Positions 7,887-17,279 of a DNA stretch of 64,000 nt are shown in pieces. Under the pieces are notes generated by a model. It saw only the letters and a list, made by a program, of their open reading frames with translations. It did no database searches and had not been told where the DNA came from. This DNA is from JANRLJ01 sp033762735 (GTDB taxonomy: Bacteria; Chloroflexota; Anaerolineae; Aggregatilineales; Phototrophicaceae): NCBI GenBank assembly GCA_033762735.1, contig JANRLJ010000197.1, positions 1 through 64,000 on the forward strand, in the 5' to 3' direction. Made by a program: the position numbers and the translations under genes. How positions within the stretch are numbered: the stretch's first letter is position 1; every line of letters starts with the position of its first letter.

Positions 7887-7960
7887 AGTAAACGGGGGCT
7901 ACGTTGTTAAACTCGAACGGACGACATCAGCCTGTGTTTGAAACTCGTAACATTACAAGG

Positions 7961-9139
7961 CTATTGGCAGTTCCCCAGCGTGCGGCAAAGCTGTGTCAGG
8001 TGCAGGCGATCATGCTGTGCGGTGAAATGCGCCATTTCCAGCAGCGTTGTGGGGCCAAAAATGCTGTGTCGTGCTGGCCGATTCCAATCCTCGTCTGAAA
8101 GGGTTTGCAGAAAGTCCAGCGTGGCTTGCCGTGCTTGCAGAAACTTCACTGCAACGCGCATTCCGTCATCGTCACAATCCGGCGCTTCGGGGCCTTCCGG
8201 CTGGCGTGGCTCAGCGAGGAAGGGATTATCCTGGGCTAGGATCAGTTCCAGACGGGGGCGCTGCACGGTTTGTTCACTGTCCAGCAGATGACACACAATT
8301 TGCAGCGGCGACCATTCATTCGGGTCGGGATGCTGCCCCCAGTAACTTGGCCTGATGTTGTCCAGCAAACCAAACAACGCGCCGACGTTGCCGCGAAACT
8401 GTGGCGCGATGACGAAGGGACGGAGCAGTGCGGGCAAAAGATTGTTCAACCATTCCTGATTCTGCATGTGTACCATGAAGTCCAGCAGAGTGCCGCCCTT
8501 CGCAGCGTCATCTGCGCCAATATGGAAGGTGTGAAGGCCGATGGTTGCAGCCGGTGCAATATCATTCCCGACACTGTCGCCGACCATAATCGCCTCATCT
8601 GGCTCGATGCCGACGCGAGCGAGAATCTCCGCATAGTAGGCGGGATCGGGCTTGGTAAAGTGCATGTTGTCGCTATGTGTGACAAAGGCATACTGGCTGA
8701 AATCATCGGGCAGGCCTGCCCAGTCCAACCGCTGACGAATTGCTTCGGCAGGGTAGAGCGGGTTGGTAGCGATGACACAGGCGTAATCCTGCTTTTGCAG
8801 GTATTCGATCAGCCGCAGCGCACCTTCTACCCGCTGTGTGCAGGACGCCAGCGCCGGATAGGCTTCCTGATAGAACGCAGCGAGGTCAGCCTGTAGAGCC
8901 TCCGGCAGGCGTTGGACGGCAGTCTGAACATAATCGAGCGCAACGGCGGTGTTCGTCCGCCGCATATCGCGTACACCCGTCATGACCCGCATCGTGCCAA
9001 GCAAAACCTGCGCGAAGCCCGAATAGCCCCAGGCTTTCTGAAAGTATTCCTCGGCAAGCTGTAAATAGGCCGGTGCGAAGACATGATCGGGATTGACCAG
9101 CAGCGTGTTGTCCAGATCAAGCAGGACAGCCTTAATCAT
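7961..9139 (-). CDS. HAD-superfamily hydrolase fused to a DinB-like domain
   Basis: 392 residues from ATG 9139, beginning MIKAVLLDLDNTLL. Residues 1 to about 230 are a HAD phosphatase: motif I DLDNT (nucleophile Asp8, acid Asp10), motif II at IATNP, motif III KPDPAYY, motif IV VGDSVGNDI. The C-terminal about 130 residues form a separate four-helix DinB_2-type domain: EWSPLQIVCHLLDSE, then EMAHFTAQHDRLHLTQL. Its three His residues could form a metal site. DinB folds bind metals and serve thiol- or mycothiol-linked transferases; the fusion to HAD is unusual. It overlaps the upstream zinc-finger-like gene by 8 bases, so the two are coupled. Substrate unknown. Confidence 0.88.
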   Translation of the reverse strand: MIKAVLLDLDNTLLVNPDHVFAPAYLQLAEEYFQKAWGYSGFAQVLLGTMRVMTGVRDMRRTNTAVALDYVQTAVQRLPEALQADLAAFYQEAYPALASCTQRVEGALRLIEYLQKQDYACVIATNPLYPAEAIRQRLDWAGLPDDFSQYAFVTHSDNMHFTKPDPAYYAEILARVGIEPDEAIMVGDSVGNDIAPAATIGLHTFHIGADDAAKGGTLLDFMVHMQNQEWLNNLLPALLRPFVIAPQFRGNVGALFGLLDNIRPSYWGQHPDPNEWSPLQIVCHLLDSEQTVQRPRLELILAQDNPFLAEPRQPEGPEAPDCDDDGMRVAVKFLQARQATLDFLQTLSDEDWNRPARHSIFGPTTLLEMAHFTAQHDRLHLTQLCRTLGNCQ

Positions 9140-9491
9140 CGTCGATCTCGTCCAGCGCCTTGCGGAAGACATCCAGGCCGGGTCGCTCTGCATTGCACTT
9201 GGGGCAGCCCGTGTAGGCATCCTCAATCGGGATGCGGTGGCGTTCGCAGGAGGCTTCGACCTCATTTCTGCGTCCCAAACCGAGCAGACGCGGCTTAATC
9301 GTCAGTTTCAGTTCCAGATAGGGGCTGGCGTTGGCGTTGAGAATATCGGGCACCGGGCAGCGCGAACAGTCCACAGGCCGCCAGTGCATCGAGTCGGGGT
9401 TGCCTTTCACCAGGCGGCATTCCTGCACATTGCGCCCCCGGTAAAAGTCTTCGTAGTAATGGCGGCATTCCTTGCCCGCAGGTGTACGCAT
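9132..9491 (-). CDS. small cysteine-rich, probably zinc-binding protein
   Basis: 119 residues from ATG 9491, with AAGGA 8 bases upstream. It carries eight Cys or so, arranged as CRHYYEDFYRGRNVQEC, CSRCPVPD, CERH and CPKC. This suggests one or two structural zinc sites, with TGCPKCNAERP resembling a zinc knuckle. The C-terminus is acidic (EIDDD). It overlaps the HAD-DinB gene by 8 bases and follows dinG by 36 bases, so it may belong to a dinG - Cys protein - HAD-DinB operon. I do not recognise a named family. Confidence 0.75.
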   Translation of the reverse strand: MRTPAGKECRHYYEDFYRGRNVQECRLVKGNPDSMHWRPVDCSRCPVPDILNANASPYLELKLTIKPRLLGLGRRNEVEASCERHRIPIEDAYTGCPKCNAERPGLDVFRKALDEIDDD

Positions 9492-9527
9492 TTACACATT
9501 CCTTCGCCCAATGGCGCACCTTGTTTT

Positions 9528-12320
9528 TCAGGATTTTCGGTCAATCCATTGTTTCGCGGCGTCCGCCAGTTTATCCAGCGAGCCGCGTTTGGTTGTGCAT
9601 TCGGGCAGCGCTTCCAGGAATTGTGTCCCATAGCGCTTGCTTAGGATGCGGCTGTCAAAGATCGTAACCACGCCCCGGTCATTCTTTGTGCGAATCAGCC
9701 GCCCGAAGCCCTGGCGGAAGCGCAGCACTGCGTCCGGCAGCGCGTATTCGTTGAACGAGTCGCTGTAGCCCTCGGAGCGTGAAGCAAAGATCGGATCCGT
9801 CGGCACGGCAAAAGGCAGGCGCGTAATCACCAGTGCGCTCAGCGTATCGCCGGGAATATCGACGCCTTCCCAGAAGCTTTTCGTCCCCATCAGGACGGCT
9901 TTTTGCCCGCCCTTGAATCCGTCCAGCATGGCCTGACGGTTCGCACCTTCGCTCTGGTCATAAATAGCGATGTTGCCCAGCGCGAGTCGTGGCGCGATGG
10001 CCTGCGCGGTCTGGCGCAGTTGGGCATAGCTCGTGAACAGTACCAGCACTCGCCCGTCCAGCGCAGCGGCCAGTTCGATAATCCCACGCTCCACCGCCCG
10101 CTGATAGCCCTGACGGTCATTGGGTTCGGGGATGTCATCCGGCACATAGAGCAGGGTAGACTCGCGGTAGTTAAAGGGCGACCCGACTTCCATTGTCCGC
10201 GCATCCTCGACCTTCAAGCGCTGGCGGATGAAGTCGAAATTGTCCTGCGCCCGCAGCGTTGCGCTCGTCAGCACGACCGAGTCCTTCTGCTTCCACAGAT
10301 GTTCATCCAGCAGACCACCCACACTCAGTGGTGCGGCATGGATGGATGCGCCCTCACCGCCGGATGCCATGCTCACCCAGTAAATCATGTTGGACTGGGG
10401 TTCGAGCGAGAACTGCTTCAGGGTTGTGCGCGTTTCTTCCAGGTAGCGCCCGGCGCTTTCCAGACTGTTGAGCAGGTCGTCGTAGCCGGGCAGACCCGAC
10501 TCTGCCAGCCGACCCAGGGCACCTGTCAGCTTAAACATCGCGCCGCTGACAACCTCGAACAGTTCATCGACGGTGTTCCAGTCGGATTGAATCCGCACGA
10601 AACTGTTTTTGGCGCGTTCGCTCTGGTCAACCCGCACCAGCGTGACGTACTCACCCCGCGCCGCGCCCGCCTCCACCAGATAGGTTCGGACGCCCTCGAA
10701 GTAGCGCGAGATGTGCGTGTCCATAATGGCGACCGTCTCGCCAATATCGCGCACGAACGCTTCAAACCGCGCCATCACCTTGTCGGTAACATGCCCACGT
10801 AAATTATACAGTAATTCAGAGAGGAGGCCGCGTTGCGCATTGCCCAGATCGGTCAACCGCCGCGCCAGCGCTGCCCGGTCAATGTGGAAGGTGAGGCCGT
10901 TGGTGGTCGCTTCTTCCAGATGATGCGCTTCGTCCACCACGAGATAGCGATAATCCGGCAGCACATCGTTTTCTGAGAGGGCATCGGCCATCAGCAGCGC
11001 GTGATTAACGACGACAATCTGCGCGGCTTCGGCGGCCTTGCGGGCTTTATAGAACGGGCAGACGCCGCGCATCACCGTCTCACAGCGGTTGAGCGAACAG
11101 CCTTCATCCTGGGCACTGAGGCGCTGCCAGACGGTGTTTTCCACCGGGCCGCGCAGGTTGATCTCGCTGCGGTCGCCTGTCTTGCTTTCCAGCAGCCAGA
11201 CAAAAATCTTCGCCAGCGTCCGCACCTCAACAGCCGTCATCGGCGGGCGACGACGGGCAGCGGCCAGACGGCGCGGGCAGAGGTAATTGGCGCGTCCCTT
11301 CATCACGACGGCGCTGACAGTCGATTTGAGCGCCTGCCGCAGTACAGGCAGGTCTTTTTGTAAAAGCTGATCCTGCAAGTGGAGCGTATAGGTGGAAACC
11401 ACGACGCGCTTGTTGTTCTGCTCTGCCCACAGCATGGAGGGGATCAGATAACCGAGCGATTTCCCCGCGCCCGTTCCCGCTTCCACGACAAGATGGTCGG
11501 ACGTGTTCAACGCCTCTGCCACTGCCCGCGCCATCTGTGCCTGCTGGGGGCGGGCTTCATATTCAGGCATGACCTGTGCCAGTGCACCATCCTCCGTCAC
11601 GACCCGGCTGATCGCGTCGAGGTCAATCGGGCGTACATTTGCGTCCTGTTGCAGTGGCACAAGATCAGCAGGAGGCGGATCGAAGATATCCGTTTCGAGC
11701 GAAAGCTGCTGGTCGCGTGTGGAAGTTTTGCTCTCGCGCAGGGCGGCGGTGAAAACGGCGGCGGCGTCCCATTCGATATTGCGGGCGGCAGCGCTGATTT
11801 CCTGCAAGGTCGTATGCGGCAGCGCCAGCACCTTCTGCCACAGCCACCAGTACAGCAGCCCGGCGGCGCGGGCGTCATCCAGGGCGCGATGCGCGTTTTC
11901 AAGCACGATTCCAGCAGACTGTACCAGCCACGAAAGGTTATAGCGCGCTGCGCTGGGCAGCAGCACCGAGGCAAGGTCATAGGTGTCGATGCGCGTATTT
12001 CCACGCACGATGCCATAGCGCTGCTGCAAGAAGCCCATATCCAGCGAGAGATTGTGTGCGAGGACGGGTGCGTTCCCGATAAAGGCGCTCAGCTTTGGCA
12101 GCACGGTCTGGATGGTGGGCGCATTGGCGACATCGGCACTGGTGATGCCTGTGATCGAAGTAACATGCGGAGGAATGGGGTTGCCAGGATTGATGAAGGT
12201 TGAAAATTCCTCAATGACCTGCCCCTCTTTCATCCGTACCGCGCCGATTTCGATAATGTCGTCTGTGGTGGGGTTGAGGCCAGTGGTTTCTAAATCAATA
12301 GCGACGAGTTCGTCGCGCAT
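9528..12320 (-). CDS. dinG: DinG-family helicase with N-terminal DEDDh exonuclease
   Basis: 930 residues from ATG 12320 (GGAG upstream). Residues 1-160 are a DnaQ-like 3'-5' exonuclease: AIDLETTG (Asp9, Glu11), HNLSLD (Asp94), HRALDD (His144, Asp148). Residues 255-930 are an XPD/DinG superfamily-2 helicase: Walker A AGTGAGKS (281-288), DEAH box at 463-466 and motif VI QGFGRLIRTKNDRG. Four Cys (348, 408, 413, 421) sit where XPD-type helicases hold a 4Fe-4S cluster. The architecture matches DinG of Firmicutes, where the helicase part can be degenerate; here the motifs look intact. Likely role: unwinding or trimming DNA or R-loop intermediates in repair. Confidence 0.95.
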   Translation of the reverse strand: MRDELVAIDLETTGLNPTTDDIIEIGAVRMKEGQVIEEFSTFINPGNPIPPHVTSITGITSADVANAPTIQTVLPKLSAFIGNAPVLAHNLSLDMGFLQQRYGIVRGNTRIDTYDLASVLLPSAARYNLSWLVQSAGIVLENAHRALDDARAAGLLYWWLWQKVLALPHTTLQEISAAARNIEWDAAAVFTAALRESKTSTRDQQLSLETDIFDPPPADLVPLQQDANVRPIDLDAISRVVTEDGALAQVMPEYEARPQQAQMARAVAEALNTSDHLVVEAGTGAGKSLGYLIPSMLWAEQNNKRVVVSTYTLHLQDQLLQKDLPVLRQALKSTVSAVVMKGRANYLCPRRLAAARRRPPMTAVEVRTLAKIFVWLLESKTGDRSEINLRGPVENTVWQRLSAQDEGCSLNRCETVMRGVCPFYKARKAAEAAQIVVVNHALLMADALSENDVLPDYRYLVVDEAHHLEEATTNGLTFHIDRAALARRLTDLGNAQRGLLSELLYNLRGHVTDKVMARFEAFVRDIGETVAIMDTHISRYFEGVRTYLVEAGAARGEYVTLVRVDQSERAKNSFVRIQSDWNTVDELFEVVSGAMFKLTGALGRLAESGLPGYDDLLNSLESAGRYLEETRTTLKQFSLEPQSNMIYWVSMASGGEGASIHAAPLSVGGLLDEHLWKQKDSVVLTSATLRAQDNFDFIRQRLKVEDARTMEVGSPFNYRESTLLYVPDDIPEPNDRQGYQRAVERGIIELAAALDGRVLVLFTSYAQLRQTAQAIAPRLALGNIAIYDQSEGANRQAMLDGFKGGQKAVLMGTKSFWEGVDIPGDTLSALVITRLPFAVPTDPIFASRSEGYSDSFNEYALPDAVLRFRQGFGRLIRTKNDRGVVTIFDSRILSKRYGTQFLEALPECTTKRGSLDKLADAAKQWIDRKS

Positions 12321-12373
12321 AACAGGCTCCGATCTAGCAAAATCGTGGGTCAGCTTTTGGCATAAGGGCGGTG

Positions 12374-12402
12374 ATTTTAAGCAATTGACATCAATATAGC
12401 AA
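12374..12402 (-). promoter_or_regulatory. promoter of dinG
   Basis: Minus strand TTGCTA (12402-12397), 17-base spacer, TAAAAT (12379-12374), 54 bases before the dinG ATG. A plus-strand TTGACA (12385-12390) overlaps the spacer but has no partner -10. Confidence 0.5.
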
Positions 12403-12525
12403 AACGTGTGCGGGTGGGAAGTGGCAAAGCAAAATGCCCGGTTTGCAGCTATTCCAGAAACACCCATCGGGGCTTATACTTACGTTCGACGCGCCAACCT
12501 TCCCACTCAACCGCGCGTAAACCCC

Positions 12526-12822
12526 ATGTCCAACAATCCCATCCTCGGCCTTTGTACGCTCGAATTTTATCTGCCCGGTATGACTTCGCTCAAAGACAAG
12601 CGCAGCGTCATCAAGTCGATGCTGGCGCGGCTGAGAAACACCTTCAACGTGTCTGCCGCTGAGGTCGGGTTTCTCGATCAGTGGCAGTCCGCCGGAATCG
12701 CGGTCACAACCGTGAGCAATTCCAGCCAGCACGTTAACGAAGTGCTGCACAACGTCATCAACTGGATTGAGGCCAATTTCCCGGACGCACTGCTGGTCAA
12801 GCAGGAAATCGAGATTCTTTGA
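12526..12822 (+). CDS. DUF503 family protein
   Basis: 98 residues from ATG 12526. It starts GLCTLEFYLPGMTSLKDKRS and continues IKSMLARLRNTFNVSAAEVG, the core signature of DUF503. This small ferredoxin-like fold is often encoded next to rbfA and infB. That context is absent here, and no activity is firmly established for the family. Longer upstream starts in the same frame add low-quality sequence and are rejected. A TATACT box at 12475-12480 may be its -10. It is divergent from dinG and upstream of sucC. Confidence 0.9.
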   Translation: MSNNPILGLCTLEFYLPGMTSLKDKRSVIKSMLARLRNTFNVSAAEVGFLDQWQSAGIAVTTVSNSSQHVNEVLHNVINWIEANFPDALLVKQEIEIL

Positions 12823-12913
12823 GCAAGCCTTAAACCGCCGTCCTCGTCAGCCAAAGGGACAATGGGGTATACTCGTTCCCGTTCTTACTTAGAGCTATTT
12901 TGGAGGCATTCCA

Positions 12914-14077
12914 TTGAACCTTCATGAATATCAGTCCAAAACGCGCTTTGCAGAGTTCGGCATTCCCACGCCGAAGGGCAAAGTCGCGTCTACACCCGAC
13001 GAGGTGTTCGCCATCGCGCAGGAGCTAGGCGGGCCGGTCGTCGTCAAGTCGCAGGTATTGGCGGGTGGTCGCGGCAAGGCGGGCGGCATTAAGCTGGCGA
13101 AGACGCCGGAAGAAGCGCGTGATCTCGCCGCTGGCATCCTCAACGAACTCAGGATTAAGGGGCTGGTGGTGCGAAAGGTGCTGGTTGACCCCGCCACCCC
13201 ACCGCAAAGCGAAATTTACCTGGGCATCACCAATGACCGCACGACGGGAAAGCCGCTGCTGATGGCGTCGTCGGAAGGCGGCGTGGAAATCGAAGAAGTC
13301 AACCGCACCAATCCACAGGCGATCATCCGCGAACACATCGACCCGGCGCTCGGCCTGCATGATTTCCAGACCAAAAACGTCGCCAGCGCCATCAATCTGC
13401 CGCGCGAACACTGGGACGCCTTCTCCAAAATCGCGCTGAACCTGTGGCGCTGCTATGTCGCCAACGATGCGACCCTGGCGGAGATCAACCCGCTGGCCGT
13501 CATCGAAGGCAATCAACTGCTGGCGCTGGACGGCAAGATGATCATCGACGACAACGCGCTCTATCGTCACCCCGATCTGGCCGCGATGCGCGATGTCGAA
13601 GCTGAACCCACATCTGAACGCATGGCGCGGGAGGCCGGAATCAGCTACGTTCAGTTGAACGGGCAGATCGGCTGCATGGTCAACGGTGCGGGTCTGGCGA
13701 TGACCACGATGGACATGATTAAGCTCTACGGCGGGGATGAATACGGCCCGGCCAACTTCCTGGATGTGGGCGGCGGCGCACAGGCTGAAAAGGTGGCGAC
13801 CGCGCTGCGCATCATCCTCTCGGAACCAAATGTGAAATCCATCCTCATCAACATTTTCGGCGGAATCACACGCGGTGATGAAGTGGCGCGGGGCATGATC
13901 CAGGCCTACAACGAGGTCAAGCCGCAGGTGCCGATTGTCATCCGCCTGCAGGGGACGAACGCCAAAGAAGGGCGCGAAATCATCGACACCGCCAGTATCC
14001 CGAATCTTTTTGGAGCCGCCACGCTGACGGAAGCCGCCCAGAAGGCTGTTGCCGCCGCCAAAGGAGAATTGAAGTAA
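12914..14077 (+). CDS. sucC: succinate-CoA ligase (ADP-forming) beta subunit
   Basis: 387 residues from a TTG start at 12914, fixed by TGGAGG 7 bases upstream and by the family N-terminus MNLHEYQSK. An ATP-grasp domain (about 1-235) has VVVKSQVLAGGRGKAGG as the nucleotide loop and a metal-binding segment at EINPLAV. The CoA-ligase domain (240-387) has VNGAGLAMTTMD and IFGGITRGDEVARG. With SucD it interconverts succinyl-CoA and succinate with substrate-level ADP phosphorylation in the TCA cycle. sucD begins one base after the stop. A TATACT at 12868-12873 may be the -10 of the operon. Confidence 0.97.
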   Translation: MNLHEYQSKTRFAEFGIPTPKGKVASTPDEVFAIAQELGGPVVVKSQVLAGGRGKAGGIKLAKTPEEARDLAAGILNELRIKGLVVRKVLVDPATPPQSEIYLGITNDRTTGKPLLMASSEGGVEIEEVNRTNPQAIIREHIDPALGLHDFQTKNVASAINLPREHWDAFSKIALNLWRCYVANDATLAEINPLAVIEGNQLLALDGKMIIDDNALYRHPDLAAMRDVEAEPTSERMAREAGISYVQLNGQIGCMVNGAGLAMTTMDMIKLYGGDEYGPANFLDVGGGAQAEKVATALRIILSEPNVKSILINIFGGITRGDEVARGMIQAYNEVKPQVPIVIRLQGTNAKEGREIIDTASIPNLFGAATLTEAAQKAVAAAKGELK

Positions 14078-14078
14078 G

Positions 14079-14936
14079 ATGGCTATCCTCGCAGACAAGA
14101 ATACGCGCATCGTCGTCCAGGGCATCACCGGGCGCGAAGGGCGCTTTCATACGCGGCAGATGATCGACTACGGCACGGCGGTGGTGGGCGGTGTTCGCCC
14201 CGGCAAGGGCGGTGAATGGGTCGAGGGTGTCCCGGTATTCGATACAGTCAAGGCCGCCAGAGAAGCGACGGGCGCGAACGCCAGCGTGATTTATGTCCCT
14301 GGCCCCGGCGCGGCGGATGCGATCTTTGAAGCGGCGGACGCGGGCATTGAACTGATCGTATGCATCAGTGACCCGGTTCCTGTGATGGACATTCTGCGCG
14401 TCTATAACTATCTCAAAGGCACCAAAAGCCGACTGATCGGCCCCAACTGCCCTGGTCTGCTCACGCCCGGTCAGGCGAAGGTGGGCATTATCCCCGGTTA
14501 TGTGGCGACGCCCGGCAATGTCGGCATTGTCTCCAAGAGCGGGACTTTGACCTATGAAGTCATCAATGCGCTGACCGAAGCGGGTATGGGGCAATCGACC
14601 TGCGTCGGTATCGGCGGTGATCCGATTGTCGGGACGACGATGGTCGAAGTGCTGGAAATGTTCGAGAACGACCCGGAGACGGAAAAAGTCGCCATTCTGG
14701 GTGAAATCGGCGGGCGGGCGGAGGTGGACGCAGCCGAGTTCATCAGGAAGCACATGACCAAGCCTGTCGCGGCCTTTATCGCGGGCAAGAGCGCGCCGCC
14801 GGGGACTCGCATGGGTCACGCCGGGGCGATTGTCGAAGGCGGGGAAGGCACGGCTGAGGAAAAGATCGCCGCGCTGCAAGAGGCAGGTGTGCGCGTGGCG
14901 GCCAACCCCGAAGAAATCCCTGGTCTGTTGAAGTAA
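14079..14936 (+). CDS. sucD: succinate-CoA ligase alpha subunit
   Basis: 285 residues. The CoA-binding Rossmann domain shows VVQGITGREG and YVPGPGAADAI. The ligase domain carries the phosphorylated catalytic His247 in GHAGAIVEGGEGTA, and CPGLLTPGQ precedes the domain junction. It is the partner of SucC, with one base between the genes. No clear intrinsic terminator follows; the 250-base convergent gap downstream only contains short inverted repeats. Length is normal for the family (about 290). Confidence 0.97.
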   Translation: MAILADKNTRIVVQGITGREGRFHTRQMIDYGTAVVGGVRPGKGGEWVEGVPVFDTVKAAREATGANASVIYVPGPGAADAIFEAADAGIELIVCISDPVPVMDILRVYNYLKGTKSRLIGPNCPGLLTPGQAKVGIIPGYVATPGNVGIVSKSGTLTYEVINALTEAGMGQSTCVGIGGDPIVGTTMVEVLEMFENDPETEKVAILGEIGGRAEVDAAEFIRKHMTKPVAAFIAGKSAPPGTRMGHAGAIVEGGEGTAEEKIAALQEAGVRVAANPEEIPGLLK

Positions 14937-15187
14937 CATCGAGGTGTTTTTAGGGTAACGTATGCCTTAAAGACATTAGGCTAAGTTGTTGTCCCCGCCA
15001 GATGCTTAAGCATCCGGCTGCCAAACTGCCAAGCGCACTAAAGGCGCTGAATGATGAACTCTTTTAGGCTTTACAGCCCCTTGAGTGGGCTTGGCTTTTC
15101 GGTAGCCGTTGGCTTTAGCCAATGGCGCAAAACTGTATAAGACCCAACTTCACGTGAGTGAAATATGCCTCGCCCCTACAGGAAAAC
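14937..15187. other. convergent intergenic region with short inverted repeats
   Basis: 251 bases between sucD and the TPR/SH3 gene. No ORF is convincing. It contains the 14-bp palindrome GATGCTTAAGCATC (15001-15014), TTGGCTTTAGCCAA (15109-15122), several GGCTTT/AGCC repeats, and one half-copy (CGCCCCTAC near 15167-15176) of the palindrome family found elsewhere in the window. It may be the remains of degraded repeats. Confidence 0.4.
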
Positions 15188-15958
15188 TTACACCCGTTCT
15201 ACCGCCGCGAGCGAAATCCACCCTGTGCGTCCGTCCGGCAGGAGAAATCTTGCCCAGCCACTTCGCTCGTCCAGCAGGCGCATTTCGGCGGCGGTGTACA
15301 CTTCATACAGCGGCAGGTAATCCTCACCCGGTCCGCTCATGACCTGAGCCGAAAGCGCGGTCACAATTGCGGGGGGACGTTGATAGGTGACATACGAACG
15401 AACCAGCAGCAGGGCGACACAAATCAGCAGCACAACCCCCATCCCCGCAACCAGGATTCGCAGTCGCCCGCGCCATCTCGTGTTCAGAACCGACTGCGCG
15501 ACTAGCCCAAACCACAGCGTCCACAGCCCGAACGTGATCCATGCCAGTTCTTCCAGCGTAAGCAGATCGTTCGTGAGCGTCCCCAGGCTGTCGATGAGTT
15601 CGGCTTCGCCGTTGAGACGATCTATTCGTTCTTCCAGGACAAAGCGAAGGTTGATTTCCAGGGGACGGTAGCGCGGGTCGAGCACTTGTGCCCTGCGAAG
15701 ATAGAGCAGCGCCCAGCCGAGTTCGCCCATTTGATAGTAGCTGCTGCCGAGGTTCTGATAGAGCGCGGCGGATTGAAAGCCACTGTCGATCAGCGATTGA
15801 TACAACGGCGCGGCAGTCACATAATCCCCCTGCTGATATGCCGCTTCCGCCTGCAAAAGCGTGTCCTGCGGTGTTTGCGCCCATCCCATTACGCCAAGCA
15901 TCAGGCACACGACAATGATCCCGACCATACCCACGTTACGCATCCCGCCAGACCTCAT
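15188..15958 (-). CDS. TPR and SH3b-domain membrane protein (BatE-like)
   Basis: 256 residues; the start may also be at 15943 (MRNVGMVG). A signal sequence or helix (about 7-27, ending GWAQ) is followed by TPR units (QAEAAYQQGDYVTAAPLYQS, then QNLGSSYYQMGELGWALLYL). Two membrane helices lie near 135-185. A C-terminal SH3b-like domain (about 200-256) ends SGWARFLLPDGRTGWISL. This order of TPR, membrane and SH3 matches BatE of the Bacteroides aerotolerance operon. It is the last gene of the MoxR/Bat operon and overlaps the BatD-like gene by 23 bases. Inferred role: a periplasmic or exterior scaffold of the Bat complex. Confidence 0.8.
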   Translation of the reverse strand: MRSGGMRNVGMVGIIVVCLMLGVMGWAQTPQDTLLQAEAAYQQGDYVTAAPLYQSLIDSGFQSAALYQNLGSSYYQMGELGWALLYLRRAQVLDPRYRPLEINLRFVLEERIDRLNGEAELIDSLGTLTNDLLTLEELAWITFGLWTLWFGLVAQSVLNTRWRGRLRILVAGMGVVLLICVALLLVRSYVTYQRPPAIVTALSAQVMSGPGEDYLPLYEVYTAAEMRLLDERSGWARFLLPDGRTGWISLAAVERV

Positions 15959-17279
15959 CGAGTTGTTGAAGGGCGGCGCGGGTTTGAGTTAGCAGGTCGG
16001 CTGCATCCGCGTCTACCCCTGCTGGCGCATAGCGGCGTGCCTGGGCGGTTTCATAGCACCCTTTAAGCTGATTGAAGGCGTTTGACCATGCCGCGCTGTA
16101 GTTGTTGGGTTCAAACGCCTCCGGTTCATCAACCGCTAGAGCGCCATTTCGGTCAGCCAGATAACGGGTGATGGTTTCAGCGATCAGCCCATGCTGCTGC
16201 TGGGGGTCGCGTTCGCTGCTGGCGCGATCAAGCTGACGCAGCGCACGACTTAAAGCCTGCGTCTGGCGCTGGTGCTGTCTGCGTTGTGCCTGCGCTGTTC
16301 GCCCGCGCACATAGGCGAAACTCATGAAGACGACCAGCGGTGGCAAAAACCATAGCAGCCAGAACCCTGCGCTCGGCTCGGCAGTTTGCGTTTCCAGTGC
16401 ATCAATCGCGCGCAGGGGCAGCACGGCGCGTTGTGGCGATTCAGGCCGGGCGTTTGCATCCGCAGCGGGAAAGACCTCAATCGTAAAGGCTTCTCCGGTG
16501 AGTGTCTGGTACGTCTCGCTCTGTGGGTCGAAATAAGCAAACGATAAAGGTGGCAGTGTTTGCGTCCCGGTCACGTCCGGCACCAGCAGCCATTCATAGC
16601 GCTTTTCCAGCAGGCGCAACCCACCGACATCGCTGGCACGGGTGGTGGCCGGGCTGGCATAAACGCGCCAACCGGACGGAACGGGCGGGGGCGGCTGCAC
16701 CAGTTGATCTAAATTGCCCGCACTCGTGATTTGCAGCCGATAGCGTACAGGCTGCCCTTGCGTGACGACCTGCCGATCAACGCTGGTTTCGATGCTGAAC
16801 TGCCCGACCGCGCCGGAAAAGGCCTCCGGTGCATCGGGCGGCAGTGGGCGCACGTCCACCGTCACAGGCTGGCTTTCCAGCCGTTCGCCTGCGCTGAACA
16901 CGGTTTCAGGGATTTCAAGGATGGCGGCGTCAATCGTGAGCGCACCCGAACGCAAGGGATACAACTCGGTCTGAACCTCCAGCACATTGTACTGACGGTT
17001 GTTGATCGTCTCGATGCGCGGCGCGGATTGCGAAGTCGAACCGAGCCAGAAGCCTTCAAAGTTTGGGCTGATGGGGGAAACTTCCTCCGGGAGGATGTAG
17101 GCATAGAAGCGCAGGCTGTACACGAGGCGTTCGCCCACGTATGGCGACGACTCGCTCACGGATGCTTCCAGATAGGTATCCCGTCCGGGTGGGAAGCGCG
17201 GCGTTGGTTCGGGCGTTGCTTCCTGTGCAGCAGCGGGCAGCACCAACCACACAAACGCCAGTACAATCAGCAGTCTCAC
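15936..17279 (-). CDS. BatD-like exported membrane protein
   Basis: 447 residues with a signal peptide (1-19, ending PAAAQ). A large extracytoplasmic all-beta region follows (Ig-like repeats with VGERLVYSLRFYAY and VTQGQPVRYRLQITSAGNL). A C-terminal membrane helix (about 303-322, GFWLLWFLPPLVVFMSFAYV) and a cytoplasmic Gln/Arg-rich coil complete it. This is the usual BatD (oxygen tolerance) layout. It overlaps the VWA/TPR gene by 4 bases and the BatE-like gene at its own 3' end. BatD proteins are thought to pair with VWA proteins BatA/BatB in a membrane complex assembled by MoxR. Molecular role unproven. Confidence 0.82.
   Translation of the reverse strand: MRLLIVLAFVWLVLPAAAQEATPEPTPRFPPGRDTYLEASVSESSPYVGERLVYSLRFYAYILPEEVSPISPNFEGFWLGSTSQSAPRIETINNRQYNVLEVQTELYPLRSGALTIDAAILEIPETVFSAGERLESQPVTVDVRPLPPDAPEAFSGAVGQFSIETSVDRQVVTQGQPVRYRLQITSAGNLDQLVQPPPPVPSGWRVYASPATTRASDVGGLRLLEKRYEWLLVPDVTGTQTLPPLSFAYFDPQSETYQTLTGEAFTIEVFPAADANARPESPQRAVLPLRAIDALETQTAEPSAGFWLLWFLPPLVVFMSFAYVRGRTAQAQRRQHQRQTQALSRALRQLDRASSERDPQQQHGLIAETITRYLADRNGALAVDEPEAFEPNNYSAAWSNAFNQLKGCYETAQARRYAPAGVDADAADLLTQTRAALQQLDEVWRDA

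Noticed and set aside
15001..15014. 14-bp palindrome GATGCTTAAGCATC as sucD terminator or operator
   Set aside because: No T-run and no related copy seen elsewhere; kept only as a note on the intergenic region.
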